64,000 nucleotides of DNA, taken from the NCBI GenBank assembly GCA_937892115.1, contig CALAUI010000001.1:1-64000 (forward strand), in the 5' to 3' direction. This document shows positions 61,861-64,000 of this stretch, in pieces. The DNA comes from an uncultured Clostridia bacterium (GTDB lineage Bacteria; Bacillota; Clostridia; Oscillospirales; Acutalibacteraceae). Positions within the stretch are counted from its first letter, which is position 1. The number at the start of each line of letters is the position of its first letter. The notes below the pieces were generated by a model. The model ran no database searches and was not told the DNA's origin. It saw nothing but the letters and a program-made list of their open reading frames with translations. The position numbers and the translations under genes were made by a program.

Positions 61861-63013
61861 CAAATACTTTTTTGATTTTTTCAAGAAGCTCAATGAGTTT
61901 CTCTTTCGGAATGGCAATATTTATTCTTATGAATCCGAGACCTTCTTCGCCAAACCAGCCGCCGTTATTTACGACAACACCGGCTTTGTCGGCAAAGAAT
62001 TTTACGATTTCATTATCCGGAATTCTGAGTGAAGATACATCGAGCCACATAAGATAAGTGCCTTCAAGCTCGTACTGCTTTATTACCGGGATGTTATTTG
62101 CGATAAACTCTCTCGTAAGCTCATAATTTTCTCTCAGATGTGTATTCATTTCGTCAAGCCATTCATCGCACTCACTGTAAGCAGCGGTAATTGCGGGGTA
62201 AGCGAAAGCGTTTATACATTCATAGCCGTCCTTTGCGATTCTGCCCTGAAATCTTGCTCTGAGTTTTTCGTCGGATATAATTATATTTGACGTTCCGAGA
62301 CCTGCTATATTAAAGCTTTTTGAGGGTGCCGTGCAGGTTACGGTGACTGCGGATGCCCTTTCGCTGAGAGAAGCAAATACGGTGTGGGGCTTTGATACTA
62401 TATCAAAATGGATTTCATCGGCAATAACGACAAGGTTATTCCTTATGGCAATATCGGCTACTCTTTCAAGTTCTTCTCTTGTCCATACTCTGCCTACCGG
62501 ATTATGCGGTGAGCAGAGGATTATCATCTTTGCCTCTTTTGCAAATTCCTCAAGCTCGTCAAAGTTCATTTCGTATTTACCGTCTTTAATAACAAGGGAA
62601 TTGTTAAGGACTTTTCTGTTATTGAGTCTGACGGCTGCTTCAAAGTGACCGTAAACGGGGGATTGAATAATAACTCCGTCACCCTCTTCGGTAAATGCTC
62701 TTACGCAGGTGTGGATTGCACTCACGATTCCGTAGGTAGTTGTTATCCATTCATCTTTGATATCCCAGTTATGTCTTCTTTTCATGAAAGAACATACTGT
62801 ATCAAGATATTCTTCATTACTTATGGTATAACAATAAAATCCGTTCATTGCAAAATCCGAACAGGCCCTCCTGATTTCGGGAGCGGTGCCCCATTCCATA
62901 TCTGCAGTTGAAAGGGGAAAAGCGCCTTCAAAAGGTTTGCCTTCTTCGGTATCCGTCCATTTGAAGGATCCGGTAAATCTCCTGTCTGGAATAGAACTGA
63001 AATCGTATTTCAT
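61856..63013 (-). CDS. MalY/PatB-type cystathionine beta-lyase/aminotransferase
   Basis: This 385-residue fold-type I PLP enzyme of the MalY/PatB family has LSTADMEWGTAPEI, SPHNPVGRVWTREEL, VIADEIHFDIV and the Schiff-base Lys in TAPSKSFNIAGL (near 233). These proteins cleave cystathionine or cysteine, and MalY of E. coli also modulates maltose regulation. Its ATG overlaps the TGA of the preceding membrane protein (ATGA), so translation is coupled. Methionine or sulfur metabolism is the most probable role. Confidence 0.92.
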   Translation of the reverse strand: MKYDFSSIPDRRFTGSFKWTDTEEGKPFEGAFPLSTADMEWGTAPEIRRACSDFAMNGFYCYTISNEEYLDTVCSFMKRRHNWDIKDEWITTTYGIVSAIHTCVRAFTEEGDGVIIQSPVYGHFEAAVRLNNRKVLNNSLVIKDGKYEMNFDELEEFAKEAKMIILCSPHNPVGRVWTREELERVADIAIRNNLVVIADEIHFDIVSKPHTVFASLSERASAVTVTCTAPSKSFNIAGLGTSNIIISDEKLRARFQGRIAKDGYECINAFAYPAITAAYSECDEWLDEMNTHLRENYELTREFIANNIPVIKQYELEGTYLMWLDVSSLRIPDNEIVKFFADKAGVVVNNGGWFGEEGLGFIRINIAIPKEKLIELLEKIKKVFE

Positions 63014-64000
63014 ATATTATTATCCTTTCTTTCGTTTATCAATGATAAAGCCAATGCACCGATAATACCCAGTGCAGGCGTCATCAGTACGGTAACCGCT
63101 ATGATAACCAAAAATGAAACGGCGTTTTTGACACTTGAGAATGATTTGGCAATTGCTCCCCATTTTACATTATGCCAACTTGAAACAATCAATACTACGG
63201 CACACGCGGAAAGGGGCAGTCTTTCAAAACCGTGGGTGGGAATAAGCAACAACGCCATTATGAGTGTGGATATTATTCCCTCTGCAAAGCCGGTAAATTT
63301 AGTGTTTGCAGCGGCAGGGAAGAAATAACCCGTATCTGCCTGTAAAAGAATCGCTGCTGAGTCATAAACTGGCTTTCTGTCGGAATTAACCGTTCTTGTC
63401 ATGCACATCAGAACGGATAATGCGAAACCGCTGATAAAAATAACCGCGATTGAATTGAAAGATAAAAGATTCACCGTATCAAAAGGAATGTGTGAAAAAT
63501 AATCGGCTCTCCGAAGCAGAGGAATTACTTCTACTGATCCGCGCGGAATCAGCCATAGATTCAACAAGAACGCCGTTAGAAGAGCGAGAAATTCCGAGCT
63601 GATGTATTTTGACACGGTTTTGAACTTTCGGGGAAACGTAATCATTATTACCATTACTATTGTTCCGTAAAGTATTCCTCTCCAATTAGGATGGAATCCC
63701 AGTGAACGGTATGATTTTATCATTTCCGTAACGGTGTTCCCCGTAGCTCCTATACCGAAGTACAGCGTTGTAATAAGAACGGTCATTACAATTGCGGTTG
63801 AAAGCGTAACGGAGCCGAGAATAAAGCTTTCATTTAGTTTTTTCTTCAGTTTTTCGCTCTGCGTCAAAAAGACCGATATCAAGGCGCAAAGTACAAATGA
63901 AATTTTAGCACCCCATACACCTACGGTATTGTATTCGTATAGAGTTATCAAAAATCCGGAAAGCAAAGGGAACATTGCCGTTTCGGGAGTGATTACAACA
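63010..64000 (-). CDS. SulP-like membrane transporter, 5' end outside window
   Basis: At least 330 residues remain open to the window edge. Reading upstream of the first visible ATG (63975) continues without stop as VVITPETAMFPLLSG, so the start is beyond base 64000. About nine hydrophobic helices are seen. The segment FPAAANTKFTGFAEGIIS and the following ERLPLSACAVVLIVSS resemble the second half of SulP anion transporters, but no STAS domain follows: the protein ends KDNNI. It is coupled to malY by ATGA. A SulP-like permease next to a sulfur-amino-acid lyase could mean sulfate or organosulfur import (inference). Confidence 0.6.
   Translation of the reverse strand, partial: VVITPETAMFPLLSGFLITLYEYNTVGVWGAKISFVLCALISVFLTQSEKLKKKLNESFILGSVTLSTAIVMTVLITTLYFGIGATGNTVTEMIKSYRSLGFHPNWRGILYGTIVMVIMITFPRKFKTVSKYISSEFLALLTAFLLNLWLIPRGSVEVIPLLRRADYFSHIPFDTVNLLSFNSIAVIFISGFALSVLMCMTRTVNSDRKPVYDSAAILLQADTGYFFPAAANTKFTGFAEGIISTLIMALLLIPTHGFERLPLSACAVVLIVSSWHNVKWGAIAKSFSSVKNAVSFLVIIAVTVLMTPALGIIGALALSLINERKDNNI

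Overview
The window looks like a chromosome segment of a low-to-moderate GC Gram-positive anaerobe of the Clostridia, probably an uncultured gut or rumen relative of the Oscillospirales/Ruminococcaceae. This placement is inference. It rests on strong Shine-Dalgarno sites, TTGAAA-N17-TATAAT promoters, a PerR/rubrerythrin oxidative-stress operon, a lysine riboswitch on an NhaC-type transporter, TnpV-type transposon debris, and a domain-swapped GH3 of the kind known from Ruminococcus albus and Butyrivibrio.

Layout. (1) 1-480: a stable-RNA cluster of tRNA-Lys (cut by the window edge), tRNA-Glu, 5S rRNA and tRNA-Asn, closed by two terminators. (2) 481-19855: an accessory defence island behind the tRNA cluster. 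It holds an IS3-family element, a frameshifted gene, a Gabija-like pair (OLD-family nuclease plus UvrD-like helicase), a RES-domain protein, a repeat-rich non-coding stretch leading to a DUF6061 gene, and a type I restriction-modification operon (XRE regulator, hsdR, hsdM, rhuM, hsdS). Next come an unrecognised two-gene cassette lying between hsdS and a fossil hsdS 3' end, an ATPase/TOPRIM-like pair resembling AbiL or PARIS, and a TnpV remnant with its usual small partner. Base composition is patchy: the IS, Gabija and RES genes are very AT-rich, while the hsd genes and the TnpV remnant are clearly richer in GC. This suggests separate acquisitions. (3) 19871-64000: a more uniform region, probably the host backbone. 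It combines transport (MFS/GPH-like, ABC exporter, NhaC/LysW, EamA), stress response (PerR, rubrerythrin), lipid and phosphate hydrolases (metallophosphoesterases, LCAT-like lipase, GDPD, ceramidase-like), and many glycan enzymes (4-alpha-glucanotransferase, GH92, GH130, GH110-like beta-helix, GH3, GH2, GH78), together with ROK kinase and SIS isomerase genes.

How the genes work together. The left third is an anti-phage arsenal with at least three recognisable systems (Gabija, type I RM, ATPase/TOPRIM pair) and candidate unassigned effectors (the RES protein, the 110 aa membrane protein with its 277 aa partner, and the frameshifted gene next to gajA). The right two thirds suggest a scavenger of plant, mucin or glycolipid glycans. 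Exported hydrolases trim glycans and lipids, cytoplasmic glycosidases and phosphorylases finish the oligosaccharides, and the ROK/SIS/GH2 operon is transcribed divergently from a rhamnosidase. No CRISPR array, 16S or 23S rRNA gene, or complete prophage was seen.
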